Below are positions 5,994 to 6,468 of a stretch of 6,468 nt of DNA, in pieces (position 1 is the stretch's first letter; every line of letters starts with the position of its first letter). The notes beneath the pieces are model-generated. The model saw only the letters and a list, made by a program, of their open reading frames with translations. It made no database searches and was not told where the DNA came from. The translations under genes and the position numbers were made by a program. Source of the DNA: JBDSTZ01 sp039927975 (GTDB lineage: Bacteria > Pseudomonadota > Gammaproteobacteria > Burkholderiales > Burkholderiaceae_D); the NCBI GenBank assembly GCA_039927975.1, contig JBDSTZ010000122.1, positions 1-6,468 on the forward strand. Direction: 5' to 3'.

Positions 5994-6191
5994 TTGAGTG
6001 AACACAAACCCAAAGAGGATTTCCGTTTCACTCATCCTCTCATTGGTTAAAGTCGCAAGGCTCAGCAATCTACAGGCTCTCAACGCTATTCGTCAGGTCC
6101 GGTCCGAAATGGCGGCGAGATGCATGGGAGCGCAAAGGGCTTACCCGTCATTCATCGAAGCAACGCGTTTCGAATAACCTGGACAGCACAA
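5994..6191 (+). pseudogene. Disrupted coding stretch upstream of the toxin-like module
   Basis: A TTG at 5994, nine bases after an AGGGA (5980-5984), opens MSEHKPKEDFRFTHPLIG and then meets TAA at 6048-6050. In the frame one base later (mod-3 class of 5998), a stretch from about 6040 to TAA at 6175-6177 reads LVKVARLSNLQALNAIRQVR and then SEMAARCMGAQRAYPSFIEA, which looks like an amphipathic helix. The clearly coding toxin-like frame from 6192 on is the same frame as the TTG ORF. Two frame changes, one near 6040-6050 and one between about 6120 and 6190, would join these into one protein of roughly 160 residues or more. This is inference. Each piece could also be spurious, and base-call errors would give the same picture. 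Confidence 0.3.
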
Positions 6192-6468
6192 ATGGTTAGC
6201 AACAGGGCTGCGGCGGAATTGGCTGACTTACCCACATTCGACTGGCGTGATCCCACGGTGCCACCGATAGGGACTGATGGTAAAAGCTGGCCGTGGCGAG
6301 GCCTTGATCGTCCCGGTGGAACGCGCGGTGCGTTTGTGAATCCAGACAACCCTGATCAGAGTGCACACCCCGATTTGGGACATCCGCCGCCGATCGGACC
6401 GCACTGGGATTATACTGACCGAAAACGCGGGAGCCTTCGTGTTTTCCCAGACGGAACTGTGAGACAGA
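6192..6468 (+). CDS. Polymorphic-toxin-like C-terminal module, cut by window end
   Basis: The frame stays open from 6051 to the last base; I place the start at the ATG at 6192 conservatively (an earlier in-frame ATG is at 6120; neither has a good RBS). Translation from 6192 gives ELADLPTFDWRDPTVPPIG, DGKSWPWRGLDRPGGTRGAF, VNPDNPDQSAHPDLGHPPPI, GPHWDYTDRKRGSLRVFPDG. The order WPWR, GG.RG, NPDNP.QS.HPDL, PPIGPHWDY, PDG resembles the C-terminal toxin domains found at the ends of Rhs, contact-dependent inhibition and type VI effectors. These domains are rich in Trp, Pro, His and Asp, and many are nucleases. The HPD/HPPPIGPHWD histidines and acids are candidate catalytic residues. No PAAR, Rhs repeat or haemagglutinin part is visible, so it is either an orphan module or the end of a broken effector. 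Only about half of its codons end in G/C, well below katE, which suggests transfer. A cognate immunity gene would be expected just past the window. The function is not proven. Confidence 0.6.
   Translation, partial: MVSNRAAAELADLPTFDWRDPTVPPIGTDGKSWPWRGLDRPGGTRGAFVNPDNPDQSAHPDLGHPPPIGPHWDYTDRKRGSLRVFPDGTVRQ

Noticed and set aside
5697..6083. A 128-codon minus-strand ORF across the regulator remnant and small ORF.
   Set aside because: No recognisable domain; its last part is antisense to the XRE-like segment, and no clear RBS was noted. A real gene here cannot be fully excluded.
6152..6349. A 65-codon minus-strand ORF opposite the toxin-like module.
   Set aside because: Antisense to a frame with clear protein-like motifs; its own sequence shows none.
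1..6468. CRISPR arrays, tRNA or rRNA genes, insertion-sequence ends, riboswitches.
   Set aside because: Looked for regularly spaced repeats, tRNA-like cloverleaf segments and transposase motifs and saw none that could be supported.

Overview
The window looks like chromosomal DNA from a high-GC betaproteobacterium. An Oxalobacteraceae/Massilia-like member of the Burkholderiales is my best guess. This is inferred from the strong G/C bias at third codon positions in bases 42-5115 and from the gene types; no marker gene here fixes the taxonomy.

Layout. A secreted T2-family ribonuclease (42-701, +) runs tail-to-tail, with no gap, into a RimJ/RimL-type GNAT acetyltransferase (702-1280, -). A divergent intergenic region (1281-1410) carries three phased GTAGAC hexamers. 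It separates the acetyltransferase from a small exported protein of unknown function (1411-1950, +). A perfect 9-bp hairpin at 1967-1989 closes the convergent gap to a large-subunit, HPII-type catalase (katE, 1997-4411, -). Upstream of katE on the same strand lies a glycine-rich, C-terminally membrane-anchored protein of the ElaB/YqjD (DUF883-like) type (4663-5115, -). A strong 33-nt inverted repeat follows its stop codon. A short ORF (5108-5182, -) overlaps its start and could couple its translation.

From about 5,130 to the end the character changes: lower GC, no long intact gene and several remnants. There is a headless XRE/HipB-like regulator (5572-5796, +), a 47-codon ORF (5838-5981, +) and a stretch where two reading frames both look partly protein-like (5994-6191). 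Last comes an ORF cut by the window edge (6192-6468, +). It reads like the C-terminal toxin module of a polymorphic toxin, with a run of HPDL, PPIGPHWDY and PDG motifs. This end looks like an eroded accessory island of toxin/antitoxin-type genes.

Functionally, the left and middle parts hold housekeeping and stress genes. The catalase and the ElaB-like protein fit a stationary-phase or oxidative-stress pair. I see no convincing new multi-gene system. The items most worth following up are the toxin-like module with its disrupted upstream region, and the overlapping leader ORF.
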